From Patescibacteria group bacterium (GTDB lineage: Bacteria; Patescibacteriota; Patescibacteriia; UBA2591; PGYQ01), in assembly GCA_020057535.1 (NCBI GenBank), contig JAGVFS010000052.1, positions 1-13,599 on the forward strand: a stretch of DNA of 13,599 nucleotides. Reading direction: 5' to 3'. This document shows, in pieces, positions 13,096-13,599 of this stretch; the first letter of the stretch is position 1, and each line of letters opens with the position of its first letter. The translations under genes were made by a program, and so were the position numbers. The notes below the pieces were generated by a model, which was not told the origin of the DNA, did not search any database, and saw only the letters and a program-made list of their open reading frames with translations.

Positions 13096-13599
13096 AAAAT
13101 TAAATATGGATTTAAAATTTTTGTTCCATGCAACTATTATAAGTAATTAAATTTTTCTCATAAATAATTTTATCTAAACGATGTAATAATTTTATTTTAA
13201 TTATAAAAACGTAATGTAAAACGTATTATTGTGTTTATTTTTTATGTAATTTTAACGTGTTAACATGATATATAGAAAGAAAAATAAAAAAATACTGTGA
13301 TACTGTTTATTTTAAAAAATTTTTCCATCTAAAAAGAAAATAAAAGTAAAGACAACAATCATCTTTATCTAAAACATATTTCAAAATGTAAAAGTAAAAT
13401 TTTAATCAAATTCACCGGCAAATGTAATTTTGTGGTTTAATTTTAGCTATTTTTAGCCAAAAAAATACTTAATAGAAGGTGATTGTCATTTTTTTACCAA
13501 GCTAAAAATAACAACTTTAAAATAATTAAAACTTTAAGATAATTAAAGCGATAATCACTTTTAGTTATAAATTTTTTTCATGACAAAATTTCTTTATAT
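13096..13599. other. Non-coding stretch upstream of trmD
   Basis: I see no gene on either strand. The stretch is AT-rich and contains short direct repeats (ATACTGT twice near 13294-13309), two copies of a 17-bp unit at 13513-13546, and imperfect inverted pairs (13446-13457 with 13501-13512; 13479-13492 with 13545-13558). It must include the trmD promoter, but I cannot place it confidently. Confidence 0.6.
13513..13546. repeat. Two tandem copies of a 17-bp AT-rich unit
   Basis: AACTTTAAAATAATTAA (13513-13529) is followed directly by AACTTTAAGATAATTAA (13530-13546), one mismatch. It is iteron-like, but in this AT-rich context slippage is a simpler cause. Confidence 0.55.

Noticed and set aside
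13446..13558. Interleaved imperfect inverted repeats upstream of trmD, possible origin or element end
   Set aside because: Arms are short, mismatched and AT-rich, and no DnaA-box cluster or integrase accompanies them.
1..13599. CRISPR array, prophage or insertion sequence
   Set aside because: No regularly spaced repeats with unique spacers, no phage structural genes and no transposase motif were found on either strand.

Overview
The window is very AT-rich (about a quarter G+C by eye) and gene-dense, with short intergenic gaps in most places and few recognisable Shine-Dalgarno sites. The gene set suggests a small-genome bacterium of the Candidate Phyla Radiation / Patescibacteria (Parcubacteria-like): a group 3b-type [NiFe] hydrogenase, a tandem FemAB pair, trimmed versions of MurF, HypA, MiaB and TrmD, and a COG1926 phosphoribosyltransferase. 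This placement is inferred from gene content and style, not from a marker phylogeny. Stop codons, including a UGA in an ATGA overlap, fit the standard bacterial code rather than the UGA=Gly code of some CPR lineages.

Layout. 1-1562 (+): the 3' part of a hydrogenase large-subunit gene, cut by the left edge, then a short HypA-like gene. 1571-3873 (+): two overlapping FemAB-type aminoacyltransferase genes. 4009-5268 (+): a MurF-like ligase, so this stretch concerns peptidoglycan precursor and cross-bridge synthesis. 5269-6384: an unusually long non-coding stretch with a 65-bp inverted repeat, a promoter-hairpin-terminator unit that looks like an unknown small RNA, further hairpins and a 22-bp palindrome. 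6385-8388 (+): the C-terminal part of a UvrD/PcrA-type helicase fused to a RecB/AddB-like nuclease, with no N-terminal ATPase domain. 8438-8522 (+): tRNA-Leu(UAG). 8606-9241 (+): a phosphoribosyltransferase. 9242-9594: a non-coding gap between convergent genes with strong hairpins and a dif-like 11-6-11 site. 9595-10005 (-): RNase HI. 10115-11287 (+): miaB. 11267-12256 (-): miaA. 12406-13095 (-): trmD. 13096-13599: non-coding.

How the genes fit together. MiaA, MiaB and TrmD all act on tRNA position 37, and the window's tRNA-Leu(UAG), with G36-G37, fits TrmD's substrate rule. MurF and the FemAB pair belong to cell-wall assembly. HypA delivers nickel to hydrogenases such as the one just upstream.

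The observations most worth following are the candidate structured RNA at 5677-5805, the motor-less helicase/nuclease behind it, the dif-like site at 9388-9415, the hydrogenase that ends exactly at the maturation cleavage point, and palindromic or repeat insertions carried in frame inside miaB and miaA.
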